Positions 23,514 through 31,587 of a stretch of 64,000 bases of DNA are shown here, piece after piece (within the stretch, counting starts at the first letter, position 1; each line of letters starts with the position of its first letter). The translations under genes were made by a program, and so were the position numbers. A model generated the notes under the pieces. It did not search any database, was not told the origin of the DNA, and saw only the letters and a list, made by a program, of their open reading frames with translations. This stretch comes from an uncultured Pelagibacteraceae bacterium (GTDB taxonomy: Bacteria; Pseudomonadota; Alphaproteobacteria; Pelagibacterales; Pelagibacteraceae). Location: assembly GCA_902522385.1 (NCBI GenBank), contig CABYVK010000005.1:1-64000 (forward strand). The letters are read 5' to 3'.

Positions 23514-23957
23514 ATGGATAATTGTTTTTTAATACTTAATAAAATTGCCAAAAATAAAGCAAAAGATCACATATCTTTATCTTATGATGAGCGATTTTTA
23601 AGAAGAAAAAAACTTGTTTCAGATAATGGTTTTGAATTTTTAGTCAATTTACCAGAGACAAAATCACTGTCAGAAAATCAAGCGTTTAGGCTTCAAAGTG
23701 GTAATTTGATTTTAATCAAAAACAAAAAAGAAAGTTTACTGGAAATAAAAGGAAAAAATTTAATGCAATTAATTTGGCATATTGGAAATAGGCATATGCC
23801 ATGCCAAATTGAGAAAGATAGAATTTTTATACAGAATGATGAGGTAATAAAAAAAATGATATTAAAATTAGGAGGAAAGGTTAAGAAAGTTTTAAGACCT
23901 TTTAAACCAGAGGGAGGAGCATATGGAATTGGTAGAACCCATAGTCATAAACACTAA
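23514..23957 (+). CDS. ureE: Urease nickel metallochaperone UreE
   Basis: A 147-residue protein with an N-terminal peptide-binding domain (LSYDERFLRRKKLVSDNG) and a C-terminal metal-binding domain with IGNRHMPCQIEKDRI, where the conserved nickel histidine lies, and a short HSHKH tail. The tail is much shorter than the poly-histidine tail of Klebsiella UreE, as in many marine bacteria. UreE passes nickel to UreG. The 3' end overlaps ureF by 35 bases. Confidence 0.92.
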   Translation: MDNCFLILNKIAKNKAKDHISLSYDERFLRRKKLVSDNGFEFLVNLPETKSLSENQAFRLQSGNLILIKNKKESLLEIKGKNLMQLIWHIGNRHMPCQIEKDRIFIQNDEVIKKMILKLGGKVKKVLRPFKPEGGAYGIGRTHSHKH

Positions 23958-24603
23958 ATTAAAAAATAAAAAAGATTTAAAAGAAGCTTTACAAATTCTT
24001 CAAACTTGGTTTTCACCATCATTTCCTGTTGGAAGTTTTTCGTATTCTCATGGTCTAGAGGCAATGATTAATGACAATTTAATTAAGTCAAAAGAAGATA
24101 TTCTGGATTACTTAAAATGTATCTTAAAATATGGAACGGGTAAAAATGATGTAATTTTAATGAAATACACTTTTCTGGGAGAAGAGTTAAATGAACTAGC
24201 TCTTTCTCTTTGTCCAAGTAAGGAAAGAAAAATAGAAACTATTGAAATGGGTAATGCCTTTAGAAAAGTTTTAGCTGATAGTTGGGATTTTAAAATTCAA
24301 GAAAACACTGCCTATCCAATTGCAGTTGCTAAAGCAGCCAAATATTTTGATATACCATTAAATCTAATAATCGTATCTTATTTGCAATCCTTTGTATCAA
24401 ATCTAATAAGTGTTTGTATTAAACATATACCTGTTGGGCAAAAAATTGGACAGGACTGTATAATACAGACTTATGACATCATAAGAGAACTAGAAAAAGA
24501 AAGTGAAAATTTAAATTTAGAAGACTTAGGTGGAATTTGTTTTAATAGTGATATTTATAGTATCAAGCATGAAAATTTGAAAACACGAATTTATAAGACA
24601 TGA
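23923..24603 (+). CDS. ureF: Urease accessory protein UreF
   Basis: A 226-residue all-helical protein with [23 protein letters not shown] at about 25-47, the family hallmark, plus [19 protein letters not shown] and [12 protein letters not shown]. UreF bridges UreD and UreG in the nickel-insertion complex. The ATG at 23923 lies inside ureE but has a strong ribosome-binding site (AGGGAGGAG at 23911-23919), which supports this start despite the 35-base overlap. Its end overlaps ureG by four bases. Confidence 0.93.
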   Translation: MELVEPIVINTKLKNKKDLKEALQILQTWFSPSFPVGSFSYSHGLEAMINDNLIKSKEDILDYLKCILKYGTGKNDVILMKYTFLGEELNELALSLCPSKERKIETIEMGNAFRKVLADSWDFKIQENTAYPIAVAKAAKYFDIPLNLIIVSYLQSFVSNLISVCIKHIPVGQKIGQDCIIQTYDIIRELEKESENLNLEDLGGICFNSDIYSIKHENLKTRIYKT

Positions 24604-25211
24604 AAAATATAAATGGACCATTAAAAGTTGGAATAGGTGGACCTGTTGGTGCAGGAAAGACAAGTCTCACTGCAGAACTCTGTAAGTTTTTATCGAAGAA
24701 AATTTCTATGGCTGTAATATCAAACGACATTTATACAAAAGAGGATGCAGAATTTTTAATGAAAGTTCAAGCCTTACCTCTTGAGAGAATTAAAGGAGTT
24801 GAAACAGGAGGTTGCCCACATACAGCGATCCGAGAAGATGCTTCAATTAATATGCTTGCTGTAGAAAACATGAAAAAAAAATTTCCTGATCTTGATTTGA
24901 TTTTAATTGAGTCTGGTGGAGACAATTTGGCAGCAACTTTTAGTCCAGAATTAGTCGATCTATCCATTTATGTTATTGATGTTGGTATGGGTGGAGATAT
25001 CCCTAGAAAAGGTGGTCCTGCAATTCAAAAATCAGACTTGTTAATTATTAATAAGACAGATTTAGCTCCTCATGTAGAAGTTAACCTTGAAACCATGAAA
25101 GAAGATGTAAAAAAGGCCCGAAATGGCTTACCTTATGTTTTTTGTCAGATGAAAAAGCAAATTGGTGTTGAAGATGTTGCTAAATTCTTATTCTCATCAG
25201 GTGGGCTATAG
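24600..25211 (+). CDS. ureG: Urease accessory GTPase UreG
   Basis: A 203-residue SIMIBI GTPase with the P-loop [17 protein letters not shown] at 12-28, the nickel-binding CPH motif in [28 protein letters not shown] and the guanine-specifying NKTD ([10 protein letters not shown]). UreG couples GTP hydrolysis to nickel delivery into UreC. It is last in the operon and ends nine bases from the convergent umuC stop; no terminator hairpin is evident between them. Confidence 0.97.
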   Translation: MKNINGPLKVGIGGPVGAGKTSLTAELCKFLSKKISMAVISNDIYTKEDAEFLMKVQALPLERIKGVETGGCPHTAIREDASINMLAVENMKKKFPDLDLILIESGGDNLAATFSPELVDLSIYVIDVGMGGDIPRKGGPAIQKSDLLIINKTDLAPHVEVNLETMKEDVKKARNGLPYVFCQMKKQIGVEDVAKFLFSSGGL

Positions 25212-25220
25212 AGTTTTTTA

Positions 25221-26498
25221 TTATGCTCTAATCGTTGGTAAACAATAGAAATCAGCTGTATCAATTTTAGAAGAATACTGTCTTCGCATATTCCACTTCT
25301 TATGAACCCCAGCGCTTGCAACACTCAAGGTAGATCTTCCGTATCGATGATTAGTGTTATCAATTGATCGCATTAAGCTATCAATTTTTTTATCTTTTTC
25401 AGATGTAAATAAATTTGCTTTATCACTTGCATTCGATAACCCTGTTAGCATGACACCTGCTTTTTGATAACGGTAACCGTTTTTAAAAATACTTTCTAAT
25501 ATTGAAACTGCTGTCTTAACTGTTTCAATACTATTGTTTGTTGCAATTGGAAAATCAACTGTCTTTGCATTTGAATAATAACCAAAGTTTCTTTGAAAAG
25601 GACTAGTTCTAACAAATACAGTAATTGCTTTTGCAACTAAAGACTCTGATCTAATTTTTTCAGATGCGTTTAAACAATAGTTAGCAACCGCTTCTTTTAA
25701 TTCTTGAAAAGTTTCAATTCTTTTTCCAAATGATCTTGAAACCACGCAGCTCTTTCTTTTAGTAGTAGTTGTCTCTAATCCAATACAAGAAACTCCTCTA
25801 AGCTCCATTGCAGTTCTTGAACTTAGAACATTTGAACTTTTCTTGATCCATGTATTAGATTTATTCTTAAGTTGTTTAGCATTGTAAATCCCATGTTTTT
25901 GATAAAACTTTGTTAGTTGCCTACCAACACCCCAGACATCATTAATTTCAACTTTTTCTAAAATAGGATCTAAATTATCTATTCCAATTAAACTTGTCAC
26001 CCCTGATTGTTTTTTCTTTGCAATATGATTTGCAACTTTACTTAATGTTTTTGTATTTGCTATTCCAATGCTCGTTGGAATACCTGTCCATTGTAAAACT
26101 GTTTCTCTAATTTCTTTTCCAACTTTTTCTACTTCAGTATCAGGAAAGTTTGATAAATCTAAAAAAGCTTCATCAATAGAGTAAACTTCTATTTCTGAAT
26201 TAAATCTTTTAAGAGTTCGCATTACTCTTCTAGATAAATCTCCATATAAAGAATAATTAGATGAAAATACCTCAACTTTATTTTTAATAATAATATCTTT
26301 TGCTTTAAAGTAAGGCTCACCCATTTTAATACCTAAGGCTTTTGCTTCATTCGATCTTGAGATGATACAGCCATCATTATTAGACAAAACGACAACAGGT
26401 TTTCTTCTTATTTTTGGATTAAACAATCTTTCACAAGAAACATAAAAAGAATTGCAATCAATTAGTGCTATTTTTTTAGTACGTAGAATGGATGACAT
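25221..26498 (-). CDS. umuC: DNA polymerase V catalytic subunit UmuC (Y family)
   Basis: A translesion polymerase with the Y-family catalytic motifs [16 protein letters not shown] (metal ligand D14), [21 protein letters not shown] and [10 protein letters not shown] (D109, E110), followed by helix-hairpin-helix and little-finger regions. I place the start at the ATG at 26498 (425 residues, the E. coli UmuC length) because a GGGGGG run lies nine bases upstream; a further 13 codons are open to 26537. The start overlaps the umuD end by 23 bases, so the two are coupled. Activity normally needs processed UmuD and RecA. Confidence 0.93.
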   Translation of the reverse strand: MSSILRTKKIALIDCNSFYVSCERLFNPKIRRKPVVVLSNNDGCIISRSNEAKALGIKMGEPYFKAKDIIIKNKVEVFSSNYSLYGDLSRRVMRTLKRFNSEIEVYSIDEAFLDLSNFPDTEVEKVGKEIRETVLQWTGIPTSIGIANTKTLSKVANHIAKKKQSGVTSLIGIDNLDPILEKVEINDVWGVGRQLTKFYQKHGIYNAKQLKNKSNTWIKKSSNVLSSRTAMELRGVSCIGLETTTTKRKSCVVSRSFGKRIETFQELKEAVANYCLNASEKIRSESLVAKAITVFVRTSPFQRNFGYYSNAKTVDFPIATNNSIETVKTAVSILESIFKNGYRYQKAGVMLTGLSNASDKANLFTSEKDKKIDSLMRSIDNTNHRYGRSTLSVASAGVHKKWNMRRQYSSKIDTADFYCLPTIRA

Positions 26499-26901
26499 AA
26501 GTAACAACCCCCCAAATAAAAATATCTTGTTCTTCATTAATTAAAATTCTGTCAGAAAACTCTTTAGACCCAGAAGTTAAAAATTTTTTATCTCGTTCTT
26601 GAACTAAAGTTTTAACTACAAGTTCGTCATGAACATTTGCAATCACCGTTGAAAAGTTTTTTGGTTTTAAACTTTTATCAACTACTAATAAATCACCATC
26701 ATTAATCCCAACATCGACCATGGATTTACCTTGAACCCTGATGATGAAAGTTGCTGGAACATTTCTTATTAAATGCATGTTCAGATCAATATCTTCTTCG
26801 ATATAATCGGTTGCAGGGGAAGGAAAACCAGCGCCTGCTTTATGTAGATAATAAGGGATTGTTAGTTTCATGTTCTTGTTTTGTTCTACTTTATAGACCA
26901 T
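26476..26901 (-). CDS. umuD: UmuD, self-cleaving subunit of DNA polymerase V
   Basis: A 141-residue LexA-like S24 peptidase. The RecA-stimulated cleavage site is A24-G25 ([10 protein letters not shown]), the nucleophile S60 (GKSMVD) and the general base K97 (LVVKTL), all at the same numbers as in E. coli UmuD, which supports the ATG at 26901. Cleavage gives the UmuD' form that joins UmuC for lesion bypass. Upstream repeats at 26944-26970 may be its control region. The gene is not LexA, since the N-terminal DNA-binding domain is missing. Confidence 0.93.
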   Translation of the reverse strand: MVYKVEQNKNMKLTIPYYLHKAGAGFPSPATDYIEEDIDLNMHLIRNVPATFIIRVQGKSMVDVGINDGDLLVVDKSLKPKNFSTVIANVHDELVVKTLVQERDKKFLTSGSKEFSDRILINEEQDIFIWGVVTYVIHSTY

Positions 26902-26943
26902 TTATACAATACACTCAAGAGGTTGTATTTTGAGTCTATAATT

Positions 26944-26970
26944 GAATCAAAAGTGAATCAAAACGTGAAC
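26944..26970 (-). promoter_or_regulatory. Repeated GAATCAAAA units upstream of umuD (candidate SOS control region)
   Basis: GAATCAAAAGT (26944-26954) and GAATCAAAACGT (26955-26966) are adjacent direct repeats followed by GAAC. Read toward umuD this is GTTC-N7-GATTC-N6-GATTC. It resembles but does not match the alphaproteobacterial SOS box GTTC-N7-GTTC. It lies 43-70 bases before the umuD start, near where a -35 region would be. Confidence 0.3.
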
Positions 26971-26994
26971 ATCGAAAACAACATTTGGTGGACA

Positions 26995-27003
26995 TGTGGA
27001 TAA
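26995..27003 (-). promoter_or_regulatory. Perfect DnaA box
   Basis: TGTGGATAA on the plus strand is the exact complement of the consensus DnaA box TTATCCACA. It lies in the spacer between divergent umuD and the 64-residue gene. A single box can occur by chance or act in regulation; no cluster that would mark an origin is seen. Confidence 0.35.
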
Positions 27004-27046
27004 CTTTTACAATAAGTAGTCTTAAAGTGATTTGTAAAGAAAAATT

Positions 27047-27241
27047 ATGATTTGTATTAAAGCCGATATTCCAGAAGAGTTAAACGAAATAGATGATGAA
27101 TTAAAAGCAGTTTACCATAGCAAAGACACTGTTTGTTTTTTCATATTAAAAACAAGAGAATTAAGAAATAAGTTTATAGAGGAAACAAAAGGAATGAACA
27201 AAAGTGAAAGAGAAAAAGTTTATGAGGTATATAATAAATAA
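27047..27241 (+). CDS. Small uncharacterised charged protein
   Basis: A 64-residue soluble protein starting MICIKADIPEELNEIDDEL, with a central VCFFILKTRELRNKFIEET segment and a charged C-terminal helix (SEREKVYEVYNK). It has no membrane segment or recognisable metal motif beyond two cysteines. The VOC-family gene starts three bases after its stop, so they are probably cotranscribed. It is divergent from umuD. I do not recognise a family. Confidence 0.6.
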   Translation: MICIKADIPEELNEIDDELKAVYHSKDTVCFFILKTRELRNKFIEETKGMNKSEREKVYEVYNK

Positions 27242-27244
27242 ATC

Positions 27245-27628
27245 ATGAATATTTTAGATTTTGTGATGGTTGGTTCTGATGATCATGAAAAATCAGGTGA
27301 TTTTTATGATGCTGTATTTGAACCTTTGAAACTAAAAAGAGTTTTGAAAACACAAAAATATCTTGGTTACGCTCATTCAAGTGATCCAGAGAAAGTACAA
27401 TTTTATGTAACACATCCTGTAAATGGAAAAGATGCTACGTTCGGCAATGGAACCCAGATAACTTTATTAGCAGATAACAAAGAAGCTGTTGAAAAATTTT
27501 ATGAAATTGCAATCTCAAAAGGTGCAATAGATGAGGGAGCTCCAGGAGTTAGAAAAGATGGAAATTATTATGGATATATTCGTGATTTAGATGGAAATAA
27601 GATTGCAGCTAAAAGTATTTTAAAATAA
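27245..27628 (+). CDS. VOC superfamily (glyoxalase/bleomycin-resistance-like) protein
   Basis: A 127-residue protein with two beta-alpha-beta-beta-beta modules. The first begins ILDFVMVGSDDHEKSGDFYDAVF and the second includes KEAVEKFYEIAISKGA, ending GYIRDLDGNKIAAKS, the usual VOC closing strand. Such proteins bind a metal and act as isomerases, dioxygenases or resistance proteins; the expected N-terminal metal histidine is not clear here. It is followed by a GFA-family gene, a combination that hints at aldehyde detoxification, but this is inference. Confidence 0.8.
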   Translation: MNILDFVMVGSDDHEKSGDFYDAVFEPLKLKRVLKTQKYLGYAHSSDPEKVQFYVTHPVNGKDATFGNGTQITLLADNKEAVEKFYEIAISKGAIDEGAPGVRKDGNYYGYIRDLDGNKIAAKSILK

Positions 27629-27640
27629 AAAAGGAGTTAT

Positions 27641-28006
27641 ATGAAACTAAATTGTCATTGTGGAGCTGTTGAAGCAGAAATAAATGCTACAGTTAACGAA
27701 TTAGCAAAAATTGTAAGATGCAATTGTTCTATTTGTAAAAGAAAAAACGCAACAATGGGAATGGTTAAAAATGAAGATTTTAAAGTTACTAAAGGAAAAG
27801 ATAAATTAAAACTTTATCAGTATCACACTAAAGTTGCCAATCATTACTTTTGTACTGAATGTGGAATTTACACTCATCACAATCCAAGAAGTGCGCCAGC
27901 GATGACTGGTTTTAATTTAGGATGTGTCGATGAAGTCAGAGTAGAAGACTTAAAAGAAGTAATTAACTTTGATGGGCTTAATCATCCAATGGATCAAGAA
28001 AAATAA
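27641..28006 (+). CDS. GFA family (glutathione-dependent formaldehyde-activating-like / CENP-V) protein
   Basis: A 121-residue zinc protein with LNCHCGAVEAEI (2-13), RCNCSICKRKNA (about 27-38) and YFCTECGIYTHHNPR (about 69-83), which provide the cysteine pairs of the Mss4-like GFA fold. The founding member Gfa was proposed to promote glutathione-formaldehyde adduct formation, though that activity is disputed. A good AAGGAG ribosome-binding site precedes the ATG. A formaldehyde role would fit a C1-oxidising organism but is not shown. Confidence 0.87.
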   Translation: MKLNCHCGAVEAEINATVNELAKIVRCNCSICKRKNATMGMVKNEDFKVTKGKDKLKLYQYHTKVANHYFCTECGIYTHHNPRSAPAMTGFNLGCVDEVRVEDLKEVINFDGLNHPMDQEK

Positions 28007-28013
28007 AAGTTCA

Positions 28014-28943
28014 ATGAAATTATCTGAAGAATGTTTTAAGAAAGTTAAAAAAAATTGTTTTAAATTTATTAAGTCACAAGAAACTTCAAATGAAAAGTTT
28101 GGTAATAAAGAGGGCATGATAAAGAATTTTTTAATCCCAATATGTTTTTGGATTGCAAAAAAAGGAGATAACAAAAAACCTTACTTTGTTGGATTAGCTG
28201 GAGGTCAAGGAACAGGCAAAACAACAATAAGTTCAATAATAAAGATAATATTAGAAAAGTATTTTAAATTAAAAGTATTCAAGATTTCTATTGATGATTT
28301 TTACAAAACTAGAAAAGAAAGAATAGCTTTATCAAAAAAAGTACACCCAATGTTATTGACTAGAGGAGTTCCTGGAACTCATGATATCAATATGATGTTG
28401 GATTTCTTTAAGAAATCTAAAGCAAAAAAATTTAAAATTATGGAATTACCAAATTTTAATAAGGCAATTGATGACAGATTTCCTAAAAACAAATGGAACA
28501 AAATCAATAAAAGACCAGATGTAATTATTTTTGAAGGATGGTGTGTGGGAGCAAGAGCAGAAACTGAAAAGACTTTAAAAAAATCTATTAATTCTATGGA
28601 AAAAGCCAATGATCAAAAACTCATTTGGAGAAAATACGTAAATCAGCAATTAAAAACTAAGTATAAAAAGTTATATTCTCAGTTAAATTGCATGATTTAC
28701 TTAAAAGCAAAAAACTTTAGTTTATTACAAAAGTGGAGATTAAAGCAGGAACACAAACTATGGTTAAAAACAAAGAAAAAAGGTGGCCACAAAATAATGA
28801 GTAAAGGGGATGTGATTAATTTTATGCAAACTTATCAAAGAATTACTCAAAATATGTTCAAAAATATGCCTAAATATGCATCTATAATTTTAAATTTAAA
28901 CAGTAACCATCAAATTAAAACTGCTGTATATAAAGCGAAATGA
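28014..28943 (+). CDS. P-loop kinase of the D-glycerate 3-kinase / Tda10 type
   Basis: From the ATG at 28014, just after the GFA gene stop, the protein has 309 residues. Walker A reads GLAGGQGTGKTT, followed by the substrate segment ISIDDFYKTRKER, the LLTRGVPGTHD motif typical of the glycerate kinase/YggC group, and VIIFEGWCVGARAE. In plants and cyanobacteria this group phosphorylates D-glycerate to 3-phosphoglycerate, which would return photorespiration-type or glyoxylate-derived carbon to glycolysis. The alternative is an uncharacterised uridine-kinase-like phosphotransferase. It overlaps the tolC-like gene by four bases. Confidence 0.75.
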   Translation: MKLSEECFKKVKKNCFKFIKSQETSNEKFGNKEGMIKNFLIPICFWIAKKGDNKKPYFVGLAGGQGTGKTTISSIIKIILEKYFKLKVFKISIDDFYKTRKERIALSKKVHPMLLTRGVPGTHDINMMLDFFKKSKAKKFKIMELPNFNKAIDDRFPKNKWNKINKRPDVIIFEGWCVGARAETEKTLKKSINSMEKANDQKLIWRKYVNQQLKTKYKKLYSQLNCMIYLKAKNFSLLQKWRLKQEHKLWLKTKKKGGHKIMSKGDVINFMQTYQRITQNMFKNMPKYASIILNLNSNHQIKTAVYKAK

Positions 28944-30232
28944 AAAAAATATTTATCATAGTTATCGTATCAATATTTTATTTTAATAATGCTTTTGCAG
29001 TTACTCTTCTTGAAGCATTAAATCAAACTTATCAAAATAATATTCAATTAAATGCTGAGAGAGAAAATATTAAAGCATCAGAGGAGGATGTGAATATTGC
29101 AAAGGCAGACTTTAAACCTTCATTAACACTAAGTGGATCTCAAAGCTTTGAGAATACTAATAAACTTACCAACCAAAGTGGAGGTGATTCAACAATAAAT
29201 GATGTGGATCCATTTACTACCTCTATAAAGTTAGAACAAACTCTTATAGATTATGGAAGAGATTTAACACTAAAAAAAAATATTACAGCCCTAGATCTTG
29301 CAAAAGCACAACTGGTTAAAAAAGAACAAGATGTTCTTCACAATGCCATCTACGCATATACAAACTTAATTTTTGCAAGAGAAACACTTGAAATTAATTC
29401 TAAAAATTTAAATTTATTAATTAGACAAGTTGAAAATGATAAAATCAGAAGAGACAGAGGTCAAATTACAAACACTGACTTAGCGCAATCAGAATCTTCA
29501 CTAGCAGGAGCGCAAGCTCAATTTGCAAAAGCTAAAAGTGACTTATTAATTAGTAAGCTTAATTATGAGAATATAATTGGAAAAATAAGTGATCCAAATC
29601 AACTACAAAAGAACACAAATGCAATTGTTTTTTTACCATCAACTTTAGATGAAGCACTGAGTCTTTCAAAACAAAATAATCCAGATATTTTAATTGCAAA
29701 ATTAGACTTAGAAAAATCTGAAAAAGATTTAGCAATTTCAGAATCTGATTTAAAACCTACAGCATCATTATCATTACAAAGAACTTATACAGATGATTTA
29801 AGTGCTACTGTAGATGAAAAAGAACAAGATGTATTAAAAGCTACTCTTAGCTGGCCTTTTTATTCAGGTGGAAAAAAACGATCAACAATTAACAAAAATT
29901 CAAATCTAACAACTCGAAAAAGATTGTTGTTAGATGATGCCGTAAGAACAAATGAAACTAATGTTGCAAGCGCATGGTCAAGTTTGCAATCTTCAGAAAG
30001 TTTTCTGAACTCAGTGAAAGTTCAAGTAAGTGCTGCTGAAATAGCTAATGAAGGAATAGCTGCAGAATATGAAAGAGGTTCCAGAACTACTTTAGATGTT
30101 ATCCAATCAAATGCTTTATTACTTGATGCTCAAATTTCTCTAGCAAGTTCAGAGAAAAATTATCTAATGGCTCAGTACAATCTGCTTAAAACAGTAGGTT
30201 TGCTTAATAGCCAATATCTAAAATTGAAGTAA
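28940..30232 (+). CDS. tolC: TolC family outer-membrane efflux/secretion channel
   Basis: A 430-residue protein with a Sec signal peptide (MKKIFIIVIVSIFYFNNAFA). The mature part has two homologous halves of long coiled helices, each starting with a TLLEALNQTYQNNIQL or TLDEALSLSKQNNPDI type motif, as in TolC/OEP proteins that form a trimeric tunnel across the periplasm. The region with DVLHNAIYAYTNLIFARE and VIQSNALLLDAQISL also fits. The inner-membrane and adaptor partners are not in this window, which is common for a shared TolC. A spacer of about 107 bases follows before recA. Confidence 0.88.
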   Translation: MKKIFIIVIVSIFYFNNAFAVTLLEALNQTYQNNIQLNAERENIKASEEDVNIAKADFKPSLTLSGSQSFENTNKLTNQSGGDSTINDVDPFTTSIKLEQTLIDYGRDLTLKKNITALDLAKAQLVKKEQDVLHNAIYAYTNLIFARETLEINSKNLNLLIRQVENDKIRRDRGQITNTDLAQSESSLAGAQAQFAKAKSDLLISKLNYENIIGKISDPNQLQKNTNAIVFLPSTLDEALSLSKQNNPDILIAKLDLEKSEKDLAISESDLKPTASLSLQRTYTDDLSATVDEKEQDVLKATLSWPFYSGGKKRSTINKNSNLTTRKRLLLDDAVRTNETNVASAWSSLQSSESFLNSVKVQVSAAEIANEGIAAEYERGSRTTLDVIQSNALLLDAQISLASSEKNYLMAQYNLLKTVGLLNSQYLKLK

Positions 30233-30275
30233 ATATTTGATTTTTTGAGCCTGAAAATAAATATATTGCTAATGA

Positions 30276-30290
30276 GAACAAAATGTGTAC
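30276..30290 (+). promoter_or_regulatory. Candidate SOS box upstream of recA
   Basis: GAAC-AAAATGT-GTAC matches seven of the eight fixed positions of the alphaproteobacterial LexA site (GAAC-N7-GAAC, read on this strand). It lies 50-64 bases before the recA start, a usual position. There is no LexA gene in the window to confirm that such control exists here. Confidence 0.4.
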
Positions 30291-30339
30291 ATTTATTTCA
30301 TGATTCGAGTGTTAAAAAATTTAAAAAAAGAGGCAAAAA

Positions 30340-31494
30340 ATGACGAAAAATAACCTAAAAGTAGTTAAATCTACTAAAGATCAAGAAATGGATGTTAAAG
30401 AAAAGAACAAGGCACTAGACGCTGCGATAGCTCAAATTACAGATAATTTTGGAAAAGGCTCTGTAATGAAGCTTGGTGAAAAAAGAGCGATGGATATCGA
30501 GTCTGTTTCAACAGGTTCTTTAAGTCTTGATTTAGCTTTAGGTATAGGTGGATTACCAAAAGGAAGAATTATTGAAGTTTATGGACCAGAGTCATCTGGA
30601 AAAACAACATTAGCATTACAAGTTGTTGCTGAAGCTCAAAAAGCTGGAGGCATTTGTGCATTTGTTGATGCAGAGCATGCATTAGATCCAGTTTATGCAA
30701 AAAAATTAGGAGTAAATACAGAAGAACTTTTAATTTCACAGCCAGATACTGGTGAACAAGCATTGGAAATCGCTGATACACTAGTAAAATCAGGCTCTAT
30801 TTCAGTAATCGTTATCGACTCTGTTGCAGCCTTAACTCCAAAAGCTGAAATCGAAGGTGAGATGGGAGATCATCACGTTGGTCTTCAATCAAGATTAATG
30901 AGTCAGGCGTTAAGAAAATTAACTGGTTCAATTTCAAACACAAATACAATGATGATTTTCATCAACCAAATTAGAATGAAAATTGGAGTTATGTTTGGAA
31001 GTCCAGAAACAACATCGGGTGGTAATGCACTTAAGTTTTACTCATCTGTAAGAATGGATATTAGAAGAATTGGTGCCATCAAAGATAAAGATGAAATTAT
31101 TGGTAACTCTACAAGAGTGAAAGTAGTTAAGAATAAAGTAGCACCACCATTTAAAGTTGTTGAGTTTGACTTGATGTATGGAAGAGGAATTAGTAAGATG
31201 GGTGAACTAGTCGATCTTGGTTCTAAAGCAGATATAATTGAAAAATCAGGTGCATGGTACGCTTACAAGGGTGAGAAAATTGGTCAAGGTAGAGAAAATG
31301 CTAAGACTTATTTAGCTCAAAATCCCAAAGTTGCTGCAGAAATTGAAATGGCAATTAGGGAAAAAGCAGGTGTGATTTCTAAGAAAATAGAGGGAAATCC
31401 AATCGATCCCGAAAAATTGGAGAAAGAAAAGAAAGTAGCTGAAAAAGAAGAGGCTGCAAAAGCAGAAGCTACTCCTCCATCTAAAAAGAATTAA
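30340..31494 (+). CDS. recA: Recombinase A
   Basis: RecA forms filaments on single-stranded DNA, drives strand exchange and stimulates self-cleavage of UmuD and LexA. The 384-residue protein has the Walker [10 protein letters not shown] at 82-90, VIDSVAAL for Walker B, and the L2-loop region [22 protein letters not shown] lysine/glutamate-rich C-terminal tail of about 25 residues is typical. AGAGGC upstream serves as a modest ribosome-binding site. A candidate SOS box lies upstream and a strong terminator follows, so recA is probably its own transcription unit. Confidence 0.98.
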   Translation: MTKNNLKVVKSTKDQEMDVKEKNKALDAAIAQITDNFGKGSVMKLGEKRAMDIESVSTGSLSLDLALGIGGLPKGRIIEVYGPESSGKTTLALQVVAEAQKAGGICAFVDAEHALDPVYAKKLGVNTEELLISQPDTGEQALEIADTLVKSGSISVIVIDSVAALTPKAEIEGEMGDHHVGLQSRLMSQALRKLTGSISNTNTMMIFINQIRMKIGVMFGSPETTSGGNALKFYSSVRMDIRRIGAIKDKDEIIGNSTRVKVVKNKVAPPFKVVEFDLMYGRGISKMGELVDLGSKADIIEKSGAWYAYKGEKIGQGRENAKTYLAQNPKVAAEIEMAIREKAGVISKKIEGNPIDPEKLEKEKKVAEKEEAAKAEATPPSKKN

Positions 31495-31512
31495 TAGGTC
31501 ATCTTTATTAAT

Positions 31513-31541
31513 AAAAGGCGCTTAATTTAAGCGCCTTTTTT
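31513..31541 (+). terminator. Rho-independent terminator of recA
   Basis: AAAAGGCGCTT (31513-31523) and AAGCGCCTTTT (31529-31539) are perfectly complementary around a short AATTT loop and end in T6. It lies 19 bases after the recA stop and 47 bases before alaS. Confidence 0.92.
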
Positions 31542-31587
31542 CCCTTCGATATCTAGACATAGAATAAAAAAGCTGTATTTTAAAAAT

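Noticed and set aside
27969-28013. Upstream start of the glycerate-kinase-like gene
   Set aside because: The extra 15 codons overlap the end of the GFA gene and add no conserved sequence; the ATG at 28014 follows the GFA stop directly.
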